Origin: an uncultured Collinsella sp. | GTDB taxonomy: Bacteria > Actinomycetota > Coriobacteriia > Coriobacteriales > Coriobacteriaceae | Length of the DNA: 5,705 nucleotides | Reading direction: 5' to 3' | NCBI GenBank assembly: GCA_900543615.1 | Contig: UQSC01000116.1 | Coordinates: 1 to 5,705 of the forward strand | Part shown: in pieces, positions 1 to 5,650 of the stretch | Layout of the letters: each line of letters opens with the position of its first letter | Position numbering within the stretch: position 1 is the first letter of the stretch | Translations under genes and position numbers: made by a program | Notes under the pieces: generated by a model | Database searches by the model: none | Told to the model about the DNA's origin: nothing | Seen by the model: the letters and a program-made list of their open reading frames with translations, nothing else

Positions 1-47
1 CTACACAAGGCTATTCGTCGGCAGCGTCAGATGTGTATAAGAGACAG
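1..47 (+). other. Residual Illumina Nextera adapter (not genomic)
   Basis: Bases 1-6 (CTACAC) are the end of the P5 primer. Bases 7-14 (AAGGCTAT) sit where the 8-base i5 index belongs, and from memory match Nextera index S520. Bases 15-47 are the complete 33-base Nextera read-1 transposon adapter, starting TCGTCGGCAGCGTC and ending in the mosaic end AGATGTGTATAAGAGACAG. Order and spacing are exactly those of a Nextera library molecule, so this is untrimmed library sequence at a contig edge. Reading frames through it give familiar contaminant peptides such as MYKRQ (plus strand) and LLYTSDAADE or SLIHI (minus strand). Any gene call starting in this stretch is false. Confidence 0.98.
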
Positions 48-167
48 GTACACGCGATGGTTTTGAACCCGGTTTTGGCTGGACGGAGCTGCCTCGTCAA
101 TAGCGTGAGGCGGCTTATGTGTGAATCGATGCCGGATGTGTTTCTCGGCATGGTGATAAAGAACGGG

Positions 168-173
168 AAAGGA
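168..173 (+). promoter_or_regulatory. Ribosome binding site of the first lipoprotein gene
   Basis: AAAGGA lies 3 bases before ATG 177 and 6 bases before ATG 180. It places the translation start here rather than at the earlier in-frame ATG at 33, which lies in adapter sequence. The spacing slightly favours ATG 180. The tandem paralogue also begins Met-Met and aligns residue for residue from the first Met, so 177 is kept as the start. Confidence 0.6.
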
Positions 174-176
174 ACA

Positions 177-935
177 ATGATGAGGGAGACGGTACTTTCG
201 CGCACGGCATTTGTCGCGGCGGCGGGAACGGCGCTGCTGACGCTTGTGGGGTGCGGCGGACAGCGGACGCAGGATGCGACGGGTTTTAACGATGACCGCC
301 CGGTAAAGGACAAGATGGACGCGGGTGCGACGTCGGGCGATTCCGGCGACGCGGACAGCGGCTCGGGCGCGGACAGCGGCTCGGCGGATGCGTTCGATAC
401 GTGGTCGGAAGATTGCTGGGACGCGCACCGCAACGTCAGCATCGCGGCGCTCCTCGAGCTTAAGGGCTGGCAGTTGCAGGAGTTTGCCTCGCAGCAGGGC
501 TATACCTGGCAAGACGCGCTCGAGATGTACGAGGACGAGGCGGGACACGTGCTCAGCGTCTGCAATATCAGCAAGGACGGCGCGACCGAATGGCTCGGCG
601 AGGACGAAATCGGAAAGCTCGACAAGGGCGGCACCGGAAGCACCGTGATGTTCACGCTACAACTTTCGGGCTATTCGAGCTGCGAGGATGTTATCGCGGG
701 CTTTTCTGTGCCGGTCGAGGACCGGGCGCAGATTACTTCGGGCTCATGGATCGCGTGCGTATACGGTTCCAACATGGCGCGGCACGTCGCCATGACGAGC
801 CCGATGGAAAACGGTGACTACCGCTTGGATCTCATTACCGAGGAGGCTATCAAGACCGGTAGGTTTACCCAGGGCGGCGGTGCTCCGACGATAGACGAAT
901 TTTGGCAGGAAAAGACTGGACGCGCGCTCGGCTAG
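177..935 (+). CDS. Secreted lipoprotein of unknown function, paralogue 1
   Basis: A 252-residue predicted lipoprotein; I do not recognise the family. Residues 1-25 form a signal peptide (MMRETVLSRTAFVAAAG then a hydrophobic stretch) ending in the lipobox LVGC, with Cys26 as the expected lipidated residue, so the protein should be anchored outside the cytoplasmic membrane. Residues about 27-75 are a polar linker rich in Ser, Gly and Asp, containing two ADSGS(G/A) units from an 18-base tandem repeat. The globular part is about residues 76-252, with Cys at 80, 129, 169 and 194. It has a Y-x-W-Q motif (109-112) and a C-terminal TG...GGG...IDEFW motif, both shared with the next gene 35 bases downstream, which suggests duplication and an operon. 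Ala codons are mostly GCG, unlike pyrE. The frame is open back into the adapter at base 33, but the signal peptide and ribosome binding site fix the start here. No enzyme motif is visible; a binding or cell-envelope role is only a guess. Confidence 0.85.
   Translation: MMRETVLSRTAFVAAAGTALLTLVGCGGQRTQDATGFNDDRPVKDKMDAGATSGDSGDADSGSGADSGSADAFDTWSEDCWDAHRNVSIAALLELKGWQLQEFASQQGYTWQDALEMYEDEAGHVLSVCNISKDGATEWLGEDEIGKLDKGGTGSTVMFTLQLSGYSSCEDVIAGFSVPVEDRAQITSGSWIACVYGSNMARHVAMTSPMENGDYRLDLITEEAIKTGRFTQGGGAPTIDEFWQEKTGRALG
351..384 (+). repeat. Short tandem repeat in lipoprotein linker (18-base period)
   Basis: GCGGACAGCGGCTCGG occurs at 351-366 and exactly again at 369-384, separated by two bases, giving an 18-base (six-codon) unit. 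It encodes ADSGSG then ADSGSA in the linker behind the lipidated Cys. Because the period is a multiple of three, changes in copy number would lengthen or shorten the linker without a frameshift. Confidence 0.85.
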
Positions 936-970
936 GTGCGACGTGGCCAATACCATAGCGAGGAACGAAC

Positions 971-1657
971 ATGATGAATGAAGTGACGATGAACCGTGCG
1001 GCCTTTGTGGCAGGCGCGGGTGCGTTGGCTTGTGCGCTGGCTGGCTGCTCGGGCGGATTGGGCGGCGCGAGCGGTGCCAAGAAGGCGACCACGGCGGACG
1101 CCGCCTGTGTAGACGACAACGCCAACGTGACGGTCTATGCTGCGATCAACTTGGATGGCGCCGACCTGGTGCGCCTGCTCAAGCATCAAAACTATGAGTG
1201 GCAAGGCGAGAGCGTGGGCTACGGTGCCGCCGATGATGCGGGACTTTTCGCCTTTACCTTTTCTAAGATTTCGGATGACGTGGACGAACTTGCGAACAGT
1301 GCGATACCGCTTTCGGAGTCCGAGTACGAGGAACTTGAGCCGGGCGGCGGAGACGATAGCGTGGCGATTTTGCTCTCGGTGGGCGGCTATACGACGGGCG
1401 ATCGTGCGCTCACCGGCGCAATCGGCGATGCGTCGATAGTGCAGGAGAAGTGCACAATCGACGATTCCGTGTATTGGCTGGTCAAGGCGCTCGACGGCAG
1501 CCGTTACGTGATTTCGGCCTACGACACCGAAGATGATGGCGACAGCGCGCATGACATCTATATCTATAGTGAGTCTTTTATTCACACCGGTTATCTGAGC
1601 GGCGGCGACCAAATCGATATTGACGAACTCTGGAGCCGCCTGACCAATGCCTCGTAG
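971..1657 (+). CDS. Secreted lipoprotein of unknown function, paralogue 2
   Basis: A 228-residue predicted lipoprotein. The signal peptide (MMNEVTMNRAAFVAGAGALACALAGC) ends in lipobox LAGC with Cys26, the same position as in the preceding gene. GAGGA at 960-964 lies six bases before ATG 971, supporting this start. The linker after Cys26 is shorter (about residues 27-46) than in paralogue 1, and the domain begins near Cys46. Ungapped alignment from Asn52-Val53 to Tyr75-x-Trp77-Gln78 gives about 10 identities in 27 residues with paralogue 1. The C-terminal IHTGYLSGG...IDELW matches IKTGRFTQGG...IDEFW. Overall divergence is high, so the duplication is old. The mature part is strongly acidic, with many Asp and Glu, and has Cys only at 46 and in VQEKC besides the lipobox and the signal-peptide Cys21. 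The family and ligand are unknown to me. The 35-base gap to the upstream gene suggests cotranscription; a hairpin lies in the convergent gap downstream. Confidence 0.87.
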   Translation: MMNEVTMNRAAFVAGAGALACALAGCSGGLGGASGAKKATTADAACVDDNANVTVYAAINLDGADLVRLLKHQNYEWQGESVGYGAADDAGLFAFTFSKISDDVDELANSAIPLSESEYEELEPGGGDDSVAILLSVGGYTTGDRALTGAIGDASIVQEKCTIDDSVYWLVKALDGSRYVISAYDTEDDGDSAHDIYIYSESFIHTGYLSGGDQIDIDELWSRLTNAS

Positions 1658-1665
1658 CGCACCAA

Positions 1666-1685
1666 AACCACCACAAAGGGGACAG
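1666..1685 (+). repeat. Half-copy of REP-like palindromic element
   Basis: AACCACCACAAAGGGGACAG here is identical over 20 bases, in the same orientation, to 4588-4607, the left arm and most of the loop of the full palindrome upstream of the ATPase gene. The right arm is missing and is replaced by unrelated sequence. It reads as a decayed or half-site copy of a dispersed intergenic element, located between two convergent genes as is typical of such repeats. Confidence 0.7.
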
Positions 1686-1687
1686 TG

Positions 1688-1709
1688 AGGCGGGACTTTT
1701 TGACCGCCT
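1688..1709. terminator. Possible bidirectional terminator hairpin between convergent genes
   Basis: AGGCGG (1688-1693) pairs with CCGCCT (1704-1709) around a 10-base loop containing TTTTT. It lies between the stop of the second lipoprotein gene and the stop of the minus-strand ATPase gene, where a shared terminator would be expected. No run of T follows the stem on either strand, so it is not a classical intrinsic terminator and may simply be part of the repeat-derived gap. Confidence 0.3.
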
Positions 1710-1736
1710 GATGGGTCGAGCGTCACAACTCGTGCG

Positions 1737-4505
1737 TTACAGCAGCTCGCCGTGGCGGGCGATGTAGCGGCGCTTGGCCAGCTGGGTGAGCGCGATGTAG
1801 GCGGCGACAATGCCGATGAGCAGCGCGAAGAAGCTCGTCGGCAGCGGCGTGAGGCCCAGTGCATCGGCGATGGGGCTTGCCGGCAGCCAAGTGACGAGCA
1901 CCAGGCCCAGCACGGTGAGGAGGCACAGCGCGGGCGCGGCGTGGTCGCGCGCGCTCGGCAGGCGCGGGGAGCGCAGCATGTGGATCACGAGCGTCTGCGA
2001 CCACATGGACTCGACAAACCAGCCACTCTGGAAGAGCGCCGTAAAGGCCGCCATGCCTGCGACGTCGCCTATAGCGGCAAGCTCTGCCCAGCTCGCGCCC
2101 ACGGCGGCGGGGCACACCACAAAGAAGAGCGCGGCGAAGGTCACGATATCAAACAGCGAGCTCACGGGGCCCAGCTCGAGCATAAAGCCCTTGATGGACG
2201 CGGCATCCCAGGCGCGCGGACGGGCAGTCCAGGCGTCGTCGACGGTGTCCCACGGCAGCGCGATGCATACGATCTCGTAAACCAGCGACAGCAGCACCAG
2301 CTGCAGAGCGCTCATGGGCAAGAATGGCAAGAACAGGCTCGCGACGGTCACGGACAGCACGTTGCCAAAGTTGGAGCTCACCGTGGTCTTGAGGTACTTG
2401 AGCAGGTTGCCGTAGGTGCGGCGACCTTCGATGATGCCGCGCTCGAGCACACCCAGGTCCTTTTGGAGCAAGATGATATCGGCGGATTCCTTGGCGATAT
2501 CGACGGCCGAATCGACCGAGATGCCGCAATCGCTCGCACGCATGGCGGCGGCGTCGTTGATGCCGTCGCCCATAAAGCCCACGGTGTGGCCGAGCAGCTC
2601 GCGCATGACGCGCACCAGGCGCGCCTTCTGCAGCGGCGAGAGCTTGGCGAAGAGATGGGTTGTCTCGGCACGCTCGGCAAGCTGTGCGTCGTCGAGCGCA
2701 TCGATCTCGGAGCCCAGCAAGACGTTGCTCGCGTCGATGCCGATCTGCTCGCAGACGGTGGCGGCGACACGGTCGTTGTCGCCGGTCAGGACCTTGACCG
2801 CCACGCCCTTGGCCTCGAGGGTGGCGACGGCGCCGGCGGCACTTGCTTTGGGCGGATCGAGGAAGGCCAAAAAGCCCATCAGCACCATGTCGCACTCGTC
2901 GGCGATGCCAAACTCACCCACGCAGCGCGGATCGGTCTTCTGCGCCACGGCAATCACGCGCAGGCCCTCGGCGTTGAGTCCGGCCACCTGCTTGCGAATC
3001 TGGACGAGCTTGTCTTCGGTAAGCGGCTGGGCAGTGCCATCGACCTCGACAAAGGAGCAGATCTCGAGCATTTCCTCGGCAGCTCCTTTGGTAACCATCT
3101 GGGTTTTACCCTGGGCGTCGGCGACAACGACGCTCAGACGACGGCGCGAGAAATCGAAGGGCACCTCGTCGACCTTGGTATAGCGGTCGCGCAGGCTCTG
3201 GCCCAGCATAGAATCGGGCACGACGGTCGAGGGCGTCACATCGGCACGGTCGATGACGGCCAGGTCGATAAGGTTTTTGAGGCCGGTCTGGAAGAAGCTG
3301 TTCAAAAACGCATGGCGCAGCACGCGCGCATCCTCGTTGCCGTCGGTGTTGAGGTAGCGCTCGAGCACGATGCGGTCCTCGGTGAGGGTGCCGGTCTTGT
3401 CGCAGCACAGGACGTCCATCGCGCCGAGGTTTTGGATCGCCGGCAGTTCCTTGACGATAACCTGGCGACGGGCGAGGTCCTTGGCGCCCTGCGACAGGCT
3501 CGTGGTCACGATGACGGGGAGCATCTGCGGCGTGATGCCCACGGCCACGCTCGTGGCGAACAGCAGCGCATCGATGACGTTGCCCTTGGTGGCGACGTTG
3601 ATGGCAAAGACCGCCGGCGCCATAACGAGCATGAGGCGCACGAGCAGCATGGAGACGCTCGAGACGCCGCGGTCAAACGCGCTCTTCTCGCCGCGCCCGT
3701 TGAGCATCTTGGCGATGCCGCCCAGGTAAGTGTCCGAGCCGGTGGCTACGACAAGTGCCATAGCGGTGCCGTTTTGCACGGAGGTGCCGGTAAAGACGAT
3801 GTTCTTGCAGGCAGAGAGCGGCAGCGCGGAGCTGTCGGCACCCTCGACGACGGTGATGACAGCGGTCTTCTCGACGGCCTCGCTCTCGCCGGTGAGTGCG
3901 GACTCGATCACAAACAGATCGCGCGCGGCGATGATGCGGGCATCGGCCGGCACCATATCGCCGGCAGAGAGGCGGATCACATCGCCGGGGACGAGCTCGT
4001 CAAAGGGGATCTCGAGGCGCTCGCCGTCGCGCAGGGCGCAGCAGGTGTTGGAGACCAGGTCCTTGAGGGCCTCGGCCGCATTGCCGCTGCGGGCTTCCTG
4101 GATAAACTTCATGCCGCCCGATACCAGCAACATGATGCCGATGACGATGACCGTGGAGGGGTCGCGCTGCGGTACGGGCACGGCGAGCACGTCGATGTAG
4201 AGCGAGACCAGCGCGAGCGCGGCGAGGATGCCGGCGAAGGGGTCGACGAAGGCGTCGGCGATACGGCGGGCGAGCGTCTTGGTCGGTGCCTCGATGGTGT
4301 TGGGGCCGACGGCGCTCAGGCGCTCGGCGGCGTGCTCGGCAGTGAGCCCGCCAGCTGTGGCGTCGAGCAGCACGAGGGTGTCCTCGGCGCTATGGGTGGC
4401 GGCGAATATGGTGTTCTTGGACATGCCGGTATGAGCGGCGGGGCGCGCCGTGCGGCGGCGCTTGGAGATGGCTTCGAGTACCGTGGCGGTTTTGAGCATC
4501 AGCAT
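1737..4505 (-). CDS. mgtA: Magnesium-translocating P-type ATPase (MgtA/MgtB type)
   Basis: This is a complete 922-residue P3B ATPase, close to the roughly 900 residues usual for the family, which imports Mg2+ across the cytoplasmic membrane using ATP. After a basic N-terminal tail come M1 (about 88-110), M2 (116-137), the actuator domain with TGES at 205-208, M3 (285-304) and M4 (310-335) with TPQMLP at 325-330. Next are the phosphorylated Asp369 in DKTGT, the nucleotide-binding KGA at 473, TGDN at 574-577 and GDGIND at 646-651. M5 to M10 occupy about 711-909, with ALPWDTVDD after M6 and FQSGWF in M8, both characteristic of MgtA. The lack of an N-terminal heavy-metal domain or CPC motif argues against Cu or Zn export; M4 and the C-terminal half favour MgtA over a Ca2+ pump. 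ATG 4505 is supported by AAGGAGG at 4517-4511, five bases upstream. M4 has Gln327 where E. coli MgtA has Glu (PEMLP), and M6 has Glu744 where it has Asp. Confidence 0.92.
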   Translation of the reverse strand: MLMLKTATVLEAISKRRRTARPAAHTGMSKNTIFAATHSAEDTLVLLDATAGGLTAEHAAERLSAVGPNTIEAPTKTLARRIADAFVDPFAGILAALALVSLYIDVLAVPVPQRDPSTVIVIGIMLLVSGGMKFIQEARSGNAAEALKDLVSNTCCALRDGERLEIPFDELVPGDVIRLSAGDMVPADARIIAARDLFVIESALTGESEAVEKTAVITVVEGADSSALPLSACKNIVFTGTSVQNGTAMALVVATGSDTYLGGIAKMLNGRGEKSAFDRGVSSVSMLLVRLMLVMAPAVFAINVATKGNVIDALLFATSVAVGITPQMLPVIVTTSLSQGAKDLARRQVIVKELPAIQNLGAMDVLCCDKTGTLTEDRIVLERYLNTDGNEDARVLRHAFLNSFFQTGLKNLIDLAVIDRADVTPSTVVPDSMLGQSLRDRYTKVDEVPFDFSRRRLSVVVADAQGKTQMVTKGAAEEMLEICSFVEVDGTAQPLTEDKLVQIRKQVAGLNAEGLRVIAVAQKTDPRCVGEFGIADECDMVLMGFLAFLDPPKASAAGAVATLEAKGVAVKVLTGDNDRVAATVCEQIGIDASNVLLGSEIDALDDAQLAERAETTHLFAKLSPLQKARLVRVMRELLGHTVGFMGDGINDAAAMRASDCGISVDSAVDIAKESADIILLQKDLGVLERGIIEGRRTYGNLLKYLKTTVSSNFGNVLSVTVASLFLPFLPMSALQLVLLSLVYEIVCIALPWDTVDDAWTARPRAWDAASIKGFMLELGPVSSLFDIVTFAALFFVVCPAAVGASWAELAAIGDVAGMAAFTALFQSGWFVESMWSQTLVIHMLRSPRLPSARDHAAPALCLLTVLGLVLVTWLPASPIADALGLTPLPTSFFALLIGIVAAYIALTQLAKRRYIARHGELL

Positions 4506-4510
4506 AGGGT

Positions 4511-4517
4511 CCTCCTT
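4511..4517 (-). promoter_or_regulatory. Strong ribosome binding site of the ATPase gene
   Basis: On the minus strand this reads AAGGAGG, a full Shine-Dalgarno match, five bases before ATG 4505. The next in-frame ATG, two codons later, would have an 11-base spacing, so 4505 is preferred. Confidence 0.8.
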
Positions 4518-4584
4518 GTTGAAGGGAGTTAGCGTACGTGTCGTATTTGCTTCAAAAAACCTAGATGTCGCTCACGTCATGCTT

Positions 4585-4628
4585 TCGAACCACCACAAAG
4601 GGGACAGGCACCTTTGTGGTGGTTTCGA
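4585..4628. repeat. REP-like palindromic element
   Basis: The left arm AACCACCACAAAGG (4588-4601) is perfectly complementary to CCTTTGTGGTGGTT (4611-4624) around a 9-base loop, GGACAGGCA. TCGA at both ends (4585-4588 and 4625-4628) extends the stem to about 18 pairs with one bulged base. A half-copy in the same orientation lies at 1666-1685, past the other end of the ATPase gene. From memory, the GGGACAGGCACC core with CCACCACAAAGG arms recurs in intergenic regions of Coriobacteriia; that frequency is recall, not shown here. It would fold into a strong hairpin if transcribed, and on the minus strand would lie in the 5' leader of the ATPase mRNA. No transposase gene is present in the window. 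Confidence 0.8.
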
Positions 4629-4783
4629 CGATCGGCTGTTGGCGCTTATGCGTGCGCGGAATCCTCGCGGCGTGCCGAGGGCGACATGCAGGTTTTTCGA
4701 CTATGGCTGCCTTCCATGGCACACCCCCTTAAGGCCGGGCGCGGCGCGCTTTGGGTATCTCGTACCCGTTTTAATCCGCCCGT

Positions 4784-4812
4784 ATTTTTGATGAGGGGGT
4801 TTGCCGTGTCAA
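4784..4812 (-). promoter_or_regulatory. Candidate sigma-70 promoter for mgtA
   Basis: Read on the minus strand, TTGACA (4812-4807) is a perfect -35 box, followed by a 17-base spacer and AAAAAT (4789-4784), which matches four of six -10 positions. Transcription would start near 4777 and run toward the ATPase gene, giving a 5' leader of about 270 nt that includes the GGGTA/TACCC hairpin, a short ORF and the palindromic repeat. The -35 lies within the inverted repeat GGGGTT/AACCCC (4796-4816), a possible operator. The assignment is by consensus only. Confidence 0.4.
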
Positions 4813-4931
4813 CCCCTTTGTTTGGAAAACCATTGCCCCTGACAAAGCCTTTACAGAATGCTGAGGCCCCAAAGCGCGCCCGCAACGCGCCTTGCCTGCG
4901 CTAAACTGGAAGACACGTACGCGATTACGAG

Positions 4932-4936
4932 AGGAG
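4932..4936 (+). promoter_or_regulatory. Ribosome binding site deciding the pyrE start
   Basis: AGGAG lies five bases before ATG 4942. The frame is open upstream to another ATG at 4858, but that codon has no purine-rich site before it and would add 28 residues absent from typical PyrE proteins. The start is therefore at 4942. Confidence 0.85.
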
Positions 4937-4941
4937 CCCGC

Positions 4942-5622
4942 ATGGAGGCTTACAAGCAAGAGTTCATCAAGTTTATGGTCGAGTCCGATGTTCTTAAGTT
5001 CGGCAGCTTTACGCTCAAGAGCGGCCGTCAGTCCCCGTTCTTTATGAACGCCGGCGCTTACGTGACGGGCTATCAGCTCAAGAAGCTGGGCGAGTATTAC
5101 GCCCAGGCCATTCACGATAACTTTGGCGACGACTTCGACGTGCTGTTTGGACCGGCCTACAAGGGCATTCCGCTGGCCGTCGTGACCGCCATTGCCTACC
5201 ACGAGCTGTACGGCAAGGAGGTCAAGTACTGCTGTGACCGCAAGGAGGCCAAGGACCACGGTGCCGACAAGGGCAACCTTTTGGGCTATGAGCCCCAGGA
5301 CGGCGACCGCGTGATTATGGTCGAGGATGTCACCACCTCCGGCAAGTCCATCGACGAGACCTACCCCAAGGTCAAGGCTGCTGCCGATGTCGAGATCAAG
5401 GGCCTTATCGTTTCCCTCAACCGCATGGAGGTCGGCAAGGGTGGCGTGACCACCGCGCAGAAGGAGATTGAGGCCAAGTACGGTTTCCCCGTCGCGAGTA
5501 TAGTTTCCATGGCCGAGGTCGTCGAGACCCTCTACAACCACGAGATTGACGGCAAGGTCGTCATCGACGACGAGCTCAAGGCCGCTATCGACGCCTACTA
5601 CGAGCAGTACGGAGCACGTTAG
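4942..5622 (+). CDS. pyrE: Orotate phosphoribosyltransferase
   Basis: A 226-residue cytoplasmic enzyme, near the usual 210-220. PyrE joins orotate to PRPP to give OMP and pyrophosphate, the penultimate step of UMP synthesis, using Mg2+. The family landmarks are in order: FTLKSGRQSPFF (23-34) with Lys26, which contacts substrate in the E. coli enzyme; the signature GPAYKGIPLA (70-79); the flexible catalytic-loop motif DRKEAKDHG (99-107) with Lys101, Lys104 and His106; and the PRPP-binding motif VIMVEDVTTSGKS (124-136) with Glu128-Asp129. Codon use (GCC, AAG, GAC, CTC) is more biased than in the lipoprotein genes, consistent with good expression. The gene stands alone in the window, divergent from the ATPase gene; no other pyr gene is visible. 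Its TAG stop overlaps a perfect hairpin by two bases, which may end transcription. Confidence 0.96.
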   Translation: MEAYKQEFIKFMVESDVLKFGSFTLKSGRQSPFFMNAGAYVTGYQLKKLGEYYAQAIHDNFGDDFDVLFGPAYKGIPLAVVTAIAYHELYGKEVKYCCDRKEAKDHGADKGNLLGYEPQDGDRVIMVEDVTTSGKSIDETYPKVKAAADVEIKGLIVSLNRMEVGKGGVTTAQKEIEAKYGFPVASIVSMAEVVETLYNHEIDGKVVIDDELKAAIDAYYEQYGAR

Positions 5623-5650
5623 TTACGGCGTTTTACCAAACGCCGTAACT
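5621..5650. terminator. Perfect 13-bp hairpin overlapping the pyrE stop codon
   Basis: AGTTACGGCGTTT (5621-5633) is fully complementary to AAACGCCGTAACT (5638-5650) around a TACC loop. The first two stem bases are the last two bases of the pyrE TAG stop. The position directly after the gene suggests a transcription terminator or an mRNA 3'-end stabilising structure, possibly serving both strands. No T-run follows on the plus strand (the next bases are GCTCGACG), so intrinsic termination would be atypical. Confidence 0.55.

Larger units (their letters stand above)
4629..4941. other. Divergent intergenic region between mgtA and pyrE
   Basis: This is the part of the 436-base gap beyond the palindromic element; I see no convincing gene. 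Contents: a possible minus-strand ORF of 23 codons (4646-4717) with AAGGGGG six bases before its ATG; a small hairpin, GGGTA (4753-4757) with TACCC (4763-4767), followed on the plus strand by GTTTTAA; a candidate minus-strand promoter at 4784-4812; and an inverted repeat, GGGGTT (4796-4801) with AACCCC (4811-4816), over that promoter's -35. For pyrE, TAAACT at 4902-4907 could be a -10 box giving a leader of about 28 bases, but it has no recognisable -35. I saw no PyrR-type or M-box-type conserved sequence by eye. Confidence 0.5.

Noticed and set aside
33..176. N-terminal extension of the first lipoprotein (start MYKRQ)
   Set aside because: The ATG at 33 lies in the adapter and the extension would bury the signal peptide; the lipobox and ribosome binding site place the start at 177.
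932..1864. A 310-codon minus-strand open frame across the second lipoprotein gene and the end of mgtA
   Set aside because: It runs antisense to one real gene and overlaps the end of another, with an Arg-rich composition typical of GC-rich shadow frames.
1752..4532. A 926-codon plus-strand open frame opposite mgtA
   Set aside because: It mirrors the ATPase gene in a GC-rich region where antisense frames rarely meet stops; the product is low-complexity (Gly, His, Asp, Gln rich) with no domain, while the minus strand has every P-type ATPase motif.
4506..4560. A promoter just before mgtA using TTGAAG as -35
   Set aside because: No acceptable -10 box occurs at 16-18 bases; the best candidate (CTAACT) matches poorly and would leave almost no leader before the ribosome binding site.
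4506..4860. M-box Mg2+ riboswitch upstream of mgtA
   Set aside because: I looked for the conserved M-box blocks on the minus strand by eye and did not find them; a covariance-model search would settle it.
4614..4904. A 96-codon plus-strand open frame between mgtA and pyrE
   Set aside because: It begins inside the palindromic repeat, lacks a ribosome binding site, and shows no recognisable domain or coding-like composition.
4858..4941. 28-residue N-terminal extension of PyrE
   Set aside because: No ribosome binding site before ATG 4858, and the added residues are not found in typical PyrE; AGGAG before ATG 4942 gives a standard length.
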